Part shown: positions 33,447 through 40,118 of the stretch, in pieces
Layout of the letters: each line of letters begins with the position of its first letter
Numbering within the stretch: position 1 is the first letter of the stretch
From: Lachnospiraceae bacterium
GTDB lineage: Bacteria > Bacillota > Clostridia > Lachnospirales > Lachnospiraceae
Direction: 5' to 3'
Assembly: GCA_024692715.1 (NCBI GenBank)
Contig: JAILMH010000052.1
Span: 1-40,118, forward strand
DNA length: 40,118 nucleotides
The notes under the pieces: generated by a model
Told to the model about the DNA's origin: nothing
The model's database searches: none
Seen by the model: the letters and a program-made list of their open reading frames with translations, nothing else
Position numbers and translations under genes: made by a program

Positions 33447-34613
33447 TTAAGAATTGTTTGAATCTATTCCGAGAAGTTTTAATATAGAATTAAATCTACA
33501 ATACCAGGTGTCGTTTGTACTAGCTTTTCTTTTTCCCGCCAGTGAAATTTTTTCAGCCTCTTCAGGATGATTTAATAGCCATTTAACGTCAGCTGCCATC
33601 TGGTTCTCATTTCCTAATTCGTATAATATTATATCTTGCCCATCGGTGTAATTTTTAATTAAATAATCACTTTTGTCTGAAACACTTACGGCACCTGAAA
33701 GCATGCTGTTAAATACGCGTTCACTGCATCCGTTTTTGAACCATGGCATACAGTTTAAGCTGATTTTTGAATTACCAATAAGGTCAAGACATTCCTGAGA
33801 AGAAACTACTTTATGAATATGTATATTACTTGAAAATGGTTCACTATCATCCTCCCAGAGACGTCCATATATATGTACATTGATGCCTGCGCGGTCAAGA
33901 GCATGCATCATTTTAAGTTTAAAATACCTTCGTACATCCCTTTCTACATAGTTAGAAAATTTAAAATGAAGTGCATATTTTTCGTCGGAGTTCAAATTAT
34001 TATTTCGAGCAATAAAATTTTCGATAGCTTCTTCGGTAGTTAAAGAAGGGTTATTAATCATATAAGATATAACTGATTGATAAAAATTTAATCCGTGATC
34101 CTGGAAAAAATCAATGTTTTCATAGGTAATGTTATGAGATGATCCTGTATAAATAACATCGATTGTTCGTGATTTATAATCAATTGCGTTACCTGGACTA
34201 CCTCCATCGGGGAGAAAATAAACTTTATTTTTGAATTTGGGAAACCAACGTTTGATAAAATTCATATGATTACTATCAAGAACAATAATGTGTATATTTT
34301 CAGTATCGAATTTGTATATGTCAGTAAAATATCGCGGATGATCAACTAAAAAGTTATATATCGGAATTTGGTGAATACACCATAAATTTTTATCATTATA
34401 GGTGAGTCCTAATCCAATGCTATTAAAAAATATTCCGATAGGATTACCGGTTGTGATGAATTCTAAAAATTTGTCATTTACGAATGTAGCCGGATTATTG
34501 ATATCTATAACATAATATTCGTAGTGAAGTGATATGGCAGACTGAATAAGTCTATATGAAAAATAATTTAAGGTATCAAGAGGTCCTTTACTAAATATAA
34601 ATTTGTATTTCAT
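33447..34613 (-). CDS. CgeB-like glycosyltransferase (GT-B type, Glyco_trans_1_2-like)
   Basis: A 388-residue protein resembling CgeB/DUF3880-type glycosyltransferases. The N-terminal half has short beta strands and IGIFFNSIGLG and PIYNFLVDHPRYF (the DHP motif typical of these proteins). The C-terminal half has INVHIYGRLWED, ISLNCMPWFKNGCSERVFNSMLSGAVSVSD (the nucleotide-sugar binding region with the conserved Glu) and LNHPEEAEKISLAGKRKA. No signal peptide or membrane helix is visible, so it is probably cytoplasmic. Base composition is notably AT-rich. AAAGGA precedes the ATG. Acceptor and sugar are unknown. It is on the same strand as the lyase downstream but has its own candidate promoter region. 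Confidence 0.75.
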   Translation of the reverse strand: MKYKFIFSKGPLDTLNYFSYRLIQSAISLHYEYYVIDINNPATFVNDKFLEFITTGNPIGIFFNSIGLGLTYNDKNLWCIHQIPIYNFLVDHPRYFTDIYKFDTENIHIIVLDSNHMNFIKRWFPKFKNKVYFLPDGGSPGNAIDYKSRTIDVIYTGSSHNITYENIDFFQDHGLNFYQSVISYMINNPSLTTEEAIENFIARNNNLNSDEKYALHFKFSNYVERDVRRYFKLKMMHALDRAGINVHIYGRLWEDDSEPFSSNIHIHKVVSSQECLDLIGNSKISLNCMPWFKNGCSERVFNSMLSGAVSVSDKSDYLIKNYTDGQDIILYELGNENQMAADVKWLLNHPEEAEKISLAGKRKASTNDTWYCRFNSILKLLGIDSNNS

Positions 34614-34788
34614 AATTTGTCCTTTCTTTGTAAAAATATATATTTATGATTTATATCGACAAAATGATGAGGAAAATAGTAGATAATCGGGAAAGTAAGC
34701 ATAAGAAATCTTAATGAAAGTGACGATATAAATTTAGAAAGATCAGAGGATATGATAAAATACATAAAAACAGACGTGGAGGAATATA

Positions 34789-35241
34789 GTGGATATTAAT
34801 TTTATTATAATATTGGCTGTTATAATAATTGCAGCAGTGGGCTTTTTGAGCTGTGTTATAAAGATAGGAAAGTTCAATGATATAAATAGATGGCTGGAAA
34901 GTAATCGTGAATTCGCGGTGGTCAGGTATAAAAATGTAAAGACTGAGTATGGAGTTATTTCTCCGGAGATAGTGGCTGTAGATAATCGAGAACTGGAGAA
35001 AACAGATCAGGTCTCACCCGTCGTAGGGGGAATGCTCGACAGGAGATATTACATAACAGCGGGAGAACATCAGGTAAAGTTTGGTGCATATATGGGAAGT
35101 ATAGCCAGACGGGAGATCCATAATACTGAATCAACGATCGACTTTCAGGATGGTAAAGTTTATATTGTGTCATACGATGTTGAACAGCAGAAGTTTATTG
35201 TAGGACATGAGGTGGATATAAAGGGAATTCAAACGAAATAA
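34789..35241 (+). CDS. Small membrane-anchored protein, function unknown
   Basis: A 150-residue protein with an N-terminal membrane helix (about 4-25, IIILAVIIIAAVGFLSCVI) and a soluble mostly beta domain (about 40-145). GTG 34789 follows GTGGAGGAA (34776-34784). The soluble part contains KTEYGVISPEIVAVDNRELEK and ITAGEHQVKFGAYMGS, which look like a small beta-sandwich, but I do not recognise the family. It is bounded by a strong terminator downstream and divergent from the CgeB-like gene; the intervening 175 bases are AT-rich with no clear -35/-10 pair I trust. Confidence 0.65.
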   Translation: MDINFIIILAVIIIAAVGFLSCVIKIGKFNDINRWLESNREFAVVRYKNVKTEYGVISPEIVAVDNRELEKTDQVSPVVGGMLDRRYYITAGEHQVKFGAYMGSIARREIHNTESTIDFQDGKVYIVSYDVEQQKFIVGHEVDIKGIQTK

Positions 35242-35249
35242 ACAAAAGA

Positions 35250-35288
35250 GTGTCATTCATGCAGGGAAGCATGAATGGCACTTTTTTA
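35250..35288 (+). terminator. Terminator after the small membrane protein
   Basis: A 13-bp stem, GTGTCATTCATGC / GCATGAATGGCAC (one G-T pair), 6-base loop and six T, just after the 35241 stop. It isolates the sugar transporter operon from upstream transcription. Confidence 0.93.
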
Positions 35289-35317
35289 TATCTTAAAAGG
35301 ATAAATCACATATCGTA

Positions 35318-35333
35318 TGTCAAACGTATGACA
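35318..35333. promoter_or_regulatory. LacI-type operator candidate O1
   Basis: TGTCAAACGTATGACA, a 16-base palindrome centred on CG with 7 of 8 base pairs symmetric. It is the most symmetric of four related sites upstream of the sugar-binding lipoprotein gene. The 35242-35596 gap otherwise holds only a terminator, a promoter and AT-rich DNA. Confidence 0.65.
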
Positions 35334-35380
35334 TGTTGTGAATAAAATTTAAACAAAATTTCAGCCAATTTTGGAATGGA

Positions 35381-35396
35381 TTTACGCCGTTTGACG
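35381..35396. promoter_or_regulatory. LacI-type operator candidate O2 (weak)
   Basis: TTTACGCCGTTTGACG shares the right half CCGTTTGAC with O3 but its left half is degenerate. Its centre lies 63 bases from O1, close to six helical turns. Confidence 0.35.
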
Positions 35397-35462
35397 TGCA
35401 AACTGTTGTGCAAAACCTACAAAAAAGTATAAAAAACCGTCTAAATTGTTAAAAATGCTATA

Positions 35463-35478
35463 TGTTAACCGTTTGACA
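35463..35478. promoter_or_regulatory. LacI-type operator candidate O3, overlapping the -35 box
   Basis: TGTTAACCGTTTGACA, palindromic at 6 of 8 positions around a central CG. Its last six bases are the TTGACA -35 element of the operon promoter, so a bound repressor would exclude RNA polymerase. Confidence 0.65.
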
Positions 35479-35501
35479 CATATATTTGTGCGTGATATTA
35501 T
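35473..35501 (+). promoter_or_regulatory. Promoter of the sugar ABC operon
   Basis: Consensus TTGACA (35473-35478), 17-base spacer, TATTAT (35496-35501) with an extended TG (35493-35494). Predicted start near 35508, giving a leader of about 90 bases. This is the strongest sigma-A-type promoter in the window. Confidence 0.85.
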
Positions 35502-35515
35502 ACATGTGTCAGCGA

Positions 35516-35531
35516 TGACAACCGCTTGACA
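35516..35531. promoter_or_regulatory. LacI-type operator candidate O4, just downstream of the start
   Basis: TGACAACCGCTTGACA, palindromic at 6 of 8 positions around a central CG, about ten bases past the predicted transcription start. Its centre is 53 bases (about five turns) from O3. Confidence 0.55.
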
Positions 35532-35596
35532 TACAGCATAATTAACAAAAGTTAATTTGGAGAGGTTTGTATTTTATACCAAGGAGGAGTTTTTCT

Positions 35597-37153
35597 ATGA
35601 AGAAGAACCTGAAAAAGCTTTGCGCTATGGGACTTACAGCTGCAGTAGCAGCTACAACACTTGCAGGATGCGGAAGCAGTGCATCAACAGGATCAGCTGC
35701 AGCAACAGATGCAGCATCTGAATCAGCTTCAACAGCAGCTGCCGGAACAACAGAAGCCGGTGGTGATTTCACAGCTGATGAATCACTTAAGGGACAGTCG
35801 ATCACATTCCTTAATTCTAAGGGTGAGATTCAGTCAGGCCTTGAGGAAATGGCTGCAGATTATGAGTCTGAAACAGGGGTACATGTTGAAATTCAGGCTT
35901 GCGGAACAGGAGAAGTTCCTTATACAAAGATCACAACAGCTTATCAGTCAAAGAATGCACCTACAATGGCAATGCTCGATACAACAGATGTTGTAGCACT
36001 TGCTGAAGAGTATGCAATGGATCTTTCTGATGAGAAGTGGCAGAGTGAAGTTGAGGGTATGACAACTGAAGTAAACGGAAAAGTTTACAGCTACCCATTC
36101 TGTGTTGAAGGTCGTGGCCTTATCTACAATAAGGATGCAATTGATTCAACACTTGGAACTGACTGGGATCCTTCATCAGTAAACAGCTATGATTCACTTA
36201 AGTCTCTTCTTGGAGAGCTCGTAGCTGCAGGAATGGAAACACCTGTTGTTATTTCTCACGAAGACTGGTCACTTGGTGCTCATCAGCTTGGTTATATCTA
36301 TGATACTTATGATGGAACAACAGAAGGTTCTGCAAAGATCATCTATGACCTTGAGACAGGTGCTCAGGACGTAGCTGATTATGAGAGATTTACACAGTTC
36401 ATGGATACATTCGATCTCCTTCTTGAGAATAACTTTAATAAAGAAGATCCTAACGGATCACAGTATGATCAGGATGCACTTGCACTTGCTGACGGAGAAT
36501 CAGCATTCTGGGCAAATGGTTCATGGGCTTGGCCTGATCTTGAGGGCGCAGGCGCTGATCCTGAAGGAAACTTCGGATTTATCCCGTTCGTTCTTGGAAA
36601 TGATACATCTGACTTTGCAAACACATCAATGCAGGCTTCACCTACAAAGCAGGTAATCATCGATAACATCCTTGCAACACCTGAGCAGCAGGCAGCAGCT
36701 AAGCAGTTCCTTAACTGGATCGTTTACTCAACAACAGGTCAGAATGATATGGTAACAAAGCTTGCTATCGTTCCTGCAAATAAGAACAACGCAACTGAGC
36801 CGGCTGATCCTCTTGGAAGAGCAATCAAGGATAAGGTTGCAGCAGGTCAGACATACAGCTCATCATTCGTAGCTCCTTCAGATCATTGGTCAGAGGTTGG
36901 TGCTTCAATGCAGCAGTATCTCGCAGGTAAGACAGACAGAGCAGGTCTTGCAGCTCAGATCAACGATTACTGGTCAAAGCAGACTCCTACAGAAGCAGCT
37001 GCAGAGTCTACAGAGGAAGCTTCAACAGAAGCAACAGAAGAGGCTTCAACAGAGGCCGCATCAACAGAAGAGGCTTCAACAGAGGCCGCATCTACAGAGG
37101 CAGCATCAACAGAAGCAGCTTCAACAGAAGCAGCTTCAACAGAGGCAGAATAA
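35597..37153 (+). CDS. Sugar ABC transporter substrate-binding lipoprotein
   Basis: A 518-residue extracellular solute-binding protein of family 1 (SBP_bac_1), the receptor for a carbohydrate ABC importer. The lipoprotein signal peptide ends in TLAGC with lipidated C25, then a Ser/Ala/Thr linker (26-57) and the binding domain (about 60-465), including QSITFLNSKGEI, PYTKITTAYQSKNAPTMAMLD and a FWANGSWAWPDL segment typical of sugar-binding proteins. A repetitive Glu/Ala/Ser/Thr tail covers about 470-518. ATG 35597 follows AAGGAGGAG; the longer in-frame TTG start would place the ribosome binding site inside the gene. The ligand is unknown. Confidence 0.92.
   Translation: MKKNLKKLCAMGLTAAVAATTLAGCGSSASTGSAAATDAASESASTAAAGTTEAGGDFTADESLKGQSITFLNSKGEIQSGLEEMAADYESETGVHVEIQACGTGEVPYTKITTAYQSKNAPTMAMLDTTDVVALAEEYAMDLSDEKWQSEVEGMTTEVNGKVYSYPFCVEGRGLIYNKDAIDSTLGTDWDPSSVNSYDSLKSLLGELVAAGMETPVVISHEDWSLGAHQLGYIYDTYDGTTEGSAKIIYDLETGAQDVADYERFTQFMDTFDLLLENNFNKEDPNGSQYDQDALALADGESAFWANGSWAWPDLEGAGADPEGNFGFIPFVLGNDTSDFANTSMQASPTKQVIIDNILATPEQQAAAKQFLNWIVYSTTGQNDMVTKLAIVPANKNNATEPADPLGRAIKDKVAAGQTYSSSFVAPSDHWSEVGASMQQYLAGKTDRAGLAAQINDYWSKQTPTEAAAESTEEASTEATEEASTEAASTEEASTEAASTEAASTEAASTEAASTEAE
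37006..37151 (+). repeat. Tandem repeat encoding the binding-protein C-terminal tail
   Basis: Degenerate tandem repeats of 15 bases (encoding AASTE) including a higher-order 30-base unit repeated at about 37034 and 37064 (encoding TEEASTEAAS). The reading frame is kept to the stop. Such a tract may change length by slippage or recombination. Confidence 0.85.
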
Positions 37154-37213
37154 TATTAACGACTAAAACTATTAAAAACACTCTTACTATATAAGCTAAA
37201 GTTTATTACCCAA

Positions 37214-37247
37214 AAGGCGTCCAACCCGGAATTGGGAAGGACGCCTT
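37214..37247 (+). other. Intercistronic hairpin between binding protein and permease genes
   Basis: A 9-bp perfect stem AAGGCGTCC / GGACGCCTT with an inner CCC/GGG stem. No T-run follows. As in malE-malF-type operons, it probably stabilises the upstream message so that the binding protein is made in excess over the permeases. Confidence 0.7.
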
Positions 37248-37288
37248 AATTAATCAGATTAAATGGAAACATCAGAAAGGAGAAGATT

Positions 37289-38167
37289 ATGGGACGGACC
37301 TCATCACAAAAACTGAAGAATCTTTGCACATTTGCCCTTCCCGGCGTTCTCGTATTTGTACTCGTTGTAATCGTACCATTTCTTTATGGATTTTATATCA
37401 CACTGACAGACTGGGACGGTGTAAGCGCAGTTAAAAATTTTGTTGGATTCAGCAATTATAAAGTGGTATTTTCGGATTCGGAATTCTGGAAATCGATGCT
37501 GCTGACTATCCGTTACGTAATCTTTTCAGTTCTTTTGGTAAATATCGTTGCTTTCTTCTTTGCATATTTACTCACAAGTGGAATTAAAGGTCAGAATTTC
37601 CTCAGAGCAGGTTTCTTCATTCCGAACCTTATCGGAGGTGTTGTACTTGGTTTCATTTGGCAGTTCATTTTCTCAAATGCACTGGTAAGACTTGGCAAGG
37701 GTGCCGGAATCGGAATCTTTTCAAAGTCATGGCTCGCAAATGAGCACCTTGCTTTCTGGACACTGGTCATCGTTACAGTATGGCAGCTTTCGGGTTATAT
37801 GATGCTCATATACATCGCAGGTTTCACAGGACTTTCAACAGATGTTCTTGAAGCAGCATCGATCGACGGTGCAACAGGCTGGACAAGAATGAGATATATC
37901 ATCCTTCCACTCATGGTTCCTTCATTTGTTATCTGTATTTTCCTTACTCTTTCAAGAGCATTCATGGTTTACGATATCAACCTTACGTTGACAGGCGGTG
38001 AACCTTACGGATCAACAATTCTTGTTGCTATGCACGTTTACAATAAGGCATTTACCTCACGTCAGTATGGTGTAGGTCAGGCAGAGGCTCTGTTCCTCTT
38101 CGTACTTGTCGCAGTAGTTTCAGGCATCCAGGTTTACATGGGTAAGAAGAAGGAGGTCGAAGCATAA
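37289..38167 (+). CDS. Sugar ABC transporter permease (MalF/MsmF-type)
   Basis: A 292-residue membrane protein with six predicted helices, one of two permeases of a CUT1 carbohydrate importer. The N-terminal helix begins near residue 13 (FALPGVLVFVLVVIVPFLYGF). The ATPase-contacting EAA loop is EAASIDGATGWTRMRYIILPLM (start near residue 190). AAAGGAGAAG lies before ATG 37289. Its stop overlaps the next permease start (TAATG), indicating coupled translation. Family placement is clear; the substrate is not. Confidence 0.94.
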   Translation: MGRTSSQKLKNLCTFALPGVLVFVLVVIVPFLYGFYITLTDWDGVSAVKNFVGFSNYKVVFSDSEFWKSMLLTIRYVIFSVLLVNIVAFFFAYLLTSGIKGQNFLRAGFFIPNLIGGVVLGFIWQFIFSNALVRLGKGAGIGIFSKSWLANEHLAFWTLVIVTVWQLSGYMMLIYIAGFTGLSTDVLEAASIDGATGWTRMRYIILPLMVPSFVICIFLTLSRAFMVYDINLTLTGGEPYGSTILVAMHVYNKAFTSRQYGVGQAEALFLFVLVAVVSGIQVYMGKKKEVEA

Positions 38168-39042
38168 TGGAAAATGGAAATATGCGTGGCCGTGAAGCAG
38201 GCGGATTGAAGAAAAAGCTTGTTACAGCACTTGGTACACTTGTTATAGTTGTTTTTTTCATCTTTTATATGATACCATTCTTTCTGGTAATACTTAACTC
38301 ATTCAAGCAGAAGGCTGATATCCTTAGAGCTCCGTTTTCATTTGCGGTTAAAAAAGGATATTCACTCGAGAACTTTGTTGAAGCCTTTACAAAGATGAAT
38401 TTCATCAGAGCATTTGGCAACTCATTATTTGTCACAGGACTTTCAACATTCTTTGTTATTGTGCTTTCTGCGATGGTAGCGTATTATTTTACAAGAGCAA
38501 AGGATAAATTTTCGACAGTATTCTTTGCAATGATGGCTGCATCAATGATCATTCCTTTCCAGGCGATCATGATCCCGCTTGTAGCTATCTACGGAGGACA
38601 GCTTGGTATCCTGAATCACCGTCTTGCGTTGGTATTTTTCCATGTAGGTTTTGGTATGAGTATGTCAGTATTCATTTATCAGGGATTCATTAAGTCAAAT
38701 ATTCCGCTTTCTCTTGAAGAGGCAGCTTATCTTGACGGATGCACAAACTTCCAGACATTTACAAAAGTTGTGTTCCCGCTTCTCAAGCCTACAACTGCTA
38801 CATTGGTAATACTTAATGCGATGGCTTACTGGAATGATTACCTTCTTCCAAGCCTTGTACTTTCAAAGAAAGAGCTTCTTACACTTCCTCTTTCAACATA
38901 TATGTTCTATGGAACATATTCTGCTGACTATGGTGTTGTAATGGCAGCTCTGGTACTTACAATAGCTCCACTTTTAGTTATGTACATTTTCTTACAGAAC
39001 CAGATCATTTCCGGTGTAGTTGCGGGGGCAGTTAAATCGTAA
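38167..39042 (+). CDS. Sugar ABC transporter permease (MalG/MsmG-type)
   Basis: A 291-residue partner permease with about six membrane helices and a basic N-terminal tail. The EAA motif is EEAAYLDGCTNFQTFTKVVF (near residue 188). The region RAFGNSLFVTGLSTFFVIVLSAMVAYYFTRAK is typical of CUT1 MalG-like permeases. ATG 38167 overlaps the previous stop by one base; an in-frame ATG at 38182 is a possible alternative. No ATPase gene follows before lacI, so energy is probably supplied by a shared MsmK-like ATPase encoded elsewhere. Confidence 0.94.
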   Translation: MENGNMRGREAGGLKKKLVTALGTLVIVVFFIFYMIPFFLVILNSFKQKADILRAPFSFAVKKGYSLENFVEAFTKMNFIRAFGNSLFVTGLSTFFVIVLSAMVAYYFTRAKDKFSTVFFAMMAASMIIPFQAIMIPLVAIYGGQLGILNHRLALVFFHVGFGMSMSVFIYQGFIKSNIPLSLEEAAYLDGCTNFQTFTKVVFPLLKPTTATLVILNAMAYWNDYLLPSLVLSKKELLTLPLSTYMFYGTYSADYGVVMAALVLTIAPLLVMYIFLQNQIISGVVAGAVKS

Positions 39043-39064
39043 GGTTCGGAATGTTCCGAGCCTT
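39041..39064 (+). other. Hairpin between the permease and lacI genes
   Basis: A 10-position stem AAGGTTCGGA / TCCGAGCCTT (one G-T pair) with a 4-base loop starts on the permease stop codon. No T-run follows. A second, weaker stem lies at 39090-39116 (ATTGTTTC / GAGACAAT). Together they may partially separate lacI expression from the transporter. Confidence 0.6.
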
Positions 39065-39147
39065 GTGATCCGGCGAGGAGCACTAGTCGATTGTTTCAGA
39101 GAATTGATGAGACAATAAGCTAGAAAAGTTAAAGGAGAAGAGTATTA

Positions 39148-40118
39148 ATGGCAACGCTTAAGGATGTGGCGAGAGAAACCGGCCTTACAGTAACTACAGT
39201 TTCGCGCATTCTCAATAATCGTGGCTATATCAGTGAGGAGTCAAGAAAAAAGGTACAGGAAGCCATGAAGAAGCTGGATTATCACCCGAATGAGGTGGCA
39301 AGAGCACTTTCTAAAAAGTCCAGCAACATCATAGGTGTCATAGTTCCGCATATCAATAAACCGTATTTTGCGGAAATGATCAGTAACCTGGAGAATGAAG
39401 CGAAGAAGAAAAAATACAATATCATGCTCTTTAACTCAAAGAGCGATGATGACAATGAGCTTAAATACATAGATATGTGTAAATCCAATCGTGTGGCGGG
39501 AGTCATCATGATGAGCGGCTCTTTCCAGCTGGATGAATTTAAGGATCTGCATATACCCTTAATAACAATTGAGCGAAATCTGGAGTGTGGTACAGCCTCC
39601 GTGGAATGTGATAACTTCCACGGGGGTGAAATTGCAGCCAGAGAACTTATTGAGTGCGGAGCTTCGAAGCTTTTGCACATCAGTGGTGTAAGCGAAACGG
39701 AGATGCCGGCGGATGAGCGTGCTGCCGGTTTCATTAAGGTTTGCGAGGAGACCGGTACCTGGCACAGAGAGATCTCTACGACAGGGAAACAGTATGACTC
39801 AGGCGAGTACCGCGATTTTATAACAGAGGTTCTGACGGAATATCCGGAGATAGATGGTGTGTTTGCCAGCTCCGATGTTATCGCGGCACAGGTAATTCAG
39901 ATTGCGAACACGATGGGGAAAAAAATCCCCGATGAATTGAAGATAGTCGGGTTTGACGATACAAGTATAGCGTCACTTACCTGCCCGACTATCACCTCCA
40001 TACGGCAGCCCATCAAGGAAATGGCTAAAACAGCTATTTCATTTTTACTTGATGCGGCTGCAGGAAAGGTCGTTCCGACGAGAATGATACTTCCGGTAAA
40101 ACTGAATGAGAGAGAGAC
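39148..40118 (+). CDS. LacI-family transcriptional regulator (3' truncated)
   Basis: The frame is open to the window end, giving 323 visible residues with nearly the whole protein present. The N-terminal helix-turn-helix is TLKDVARETGLTVTTVSRIL, followed by the hinge ALSKKSSNIIGVIVPHINKPYF and a periplasmic-binding-protein-like sensor domain with GVFASSDVIAAQVIQ and KIVGFDDTSIASLTCPTITSI. It binds DNA as a dimer and probably responds to a sugar. AAAGGAGAAG precedes ATG 39148. Position at the end of the transporter operon, with LacI-type palindromes at the operon head, suggests it regulates the operon, possibly including itself. Confidence 0.93.
   Translation, partial: MATLKDVARETGLTVTTVSRILNNRGYISEESRKKVQEAMKKLDYHPNEVARALSKKSSNIIGVIVPHINKPYFAEMISNLENEAKKKKYNIMLFNSKSDDDNELKYIDMCKSNRVAGVIMMSGSFQLDEFKDLHIPLITIERNLECGTASVECDNFHGGEIAARELIECGASKLLHISGVSETEMPADERAAGFIKVCEETGTWHREISTTGKQYDSGEYRDFITEVLTEYPEIDGVFASSDVIAAQVIQIANTMGKKIPDELKIVGFDDTSIASLTCPTITSIRQPIKEMAKTAISFLLDAAAGKVVPTRMILPVKLNERE

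Noticed and set aside
27002-34613. Genomic island bounded by attachment repeats
   Set aside because: No tRNA, integrase, or matching direct repeats were seen at the borders; rnpB, proA and ilvE inside argue against a single island.

Overview
The window reads as a chromosomal segment of a motile, Gram-positive anaerobe of the Clostridia, most likely a Lachnospiraceae member of the Butyrivibrio / Lachnospira / Roseburia type. The basis is a fla/che operon in Firmicutes order (fliP-fliQ-fliR-flhB-flhA-flhF-flhG ... cheB-cheA-cheW-cheC-cheD ... fliA) running into rpsB-tsf, a dgt-dnaG-rpoD-trmK block, purine-rich Shine-Dalgarno sites, several TTG/GTG starts, and a secreted pectate lyase beside a sugar ABC transporter. 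Genus assignment is inference. No insertion sequence, phage gene, CRISPR array or tRNA was seen.

Region 1 (1-17864): flagellar export and chemotaxis. The export-gate genes fliP (5' end outside the window), fliQ, fliR, flhB and flhA are followed by the assembly GTPase flhF, the ATPase flhG, a YcgR/PilZ-type c-di-GMP brake protein, then cheB, cheA, cheW, cheC, cheD, a small membrane protein and the motility sigma factor fliA. A strong intrinsic terminator sits on the fliA stop codon. Beyond it come a FapA/DUF342 protein, an unrecognised charged 103-residue protein, a SwrB-like membrane protein with a C-terminal helix-turn-helix-like segment, and a 71-residue single-pass protein. The order sigma factor, SwrB-like, rpsB, tsf matches Bacillus subtilis, with extra genes inserted.

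Region 2 (17895-26996): core information genes. A consensus-like promoter that overlaps the terminator of the flagellar block drives rpsB-tsf. EF-Ts carries an apparent insertion of about 60-70 residues. Then come a small membrane protein, dgt, dnaG, rpoD, trmK (coupled to rpoD by a TGATG overlap) and a TGS-domain nucleoside kinase. Several hairpins and terminators separate the units.

Region 3 (27002-35288): mixed. Two AT-rich minus-strand sugar-modification genes (a TPR-like/glycosyltransferase/methyltransferase fusion and a CgeB-like glycosyltransferase) flank rnpB (RNase P RNA), proA, ilvE and a secreted ricin-lectin/PL9 pectate lyase. proA has no room for its own promoter behind the rnpB terminator.

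Region 4 (35289-40118): a CUT1-type sugar ABC operon: binding lipoprotein with a repetitive Ser-Thr-Glu-Ala tail, two permeases, and a LacI-family regulator cut by the window end. Upstream lie four related imperfect palindromes with a central CG, one overlapping the -35 box of a near-consensus promoter and one just past the predicted start. This looks like a self-contained LacI-regulated uptake unit. No ATPase gene is in view, which fits a shared MsmK-type ATPase encoded elsewhere.

I did not find a wholly new multi-gene system. The least-explained items are the small accessory genes of the fla/che operon, the EF-Ts insertion, the three-domain glycosyltransferase/methyltransferase, and the four-operator array.
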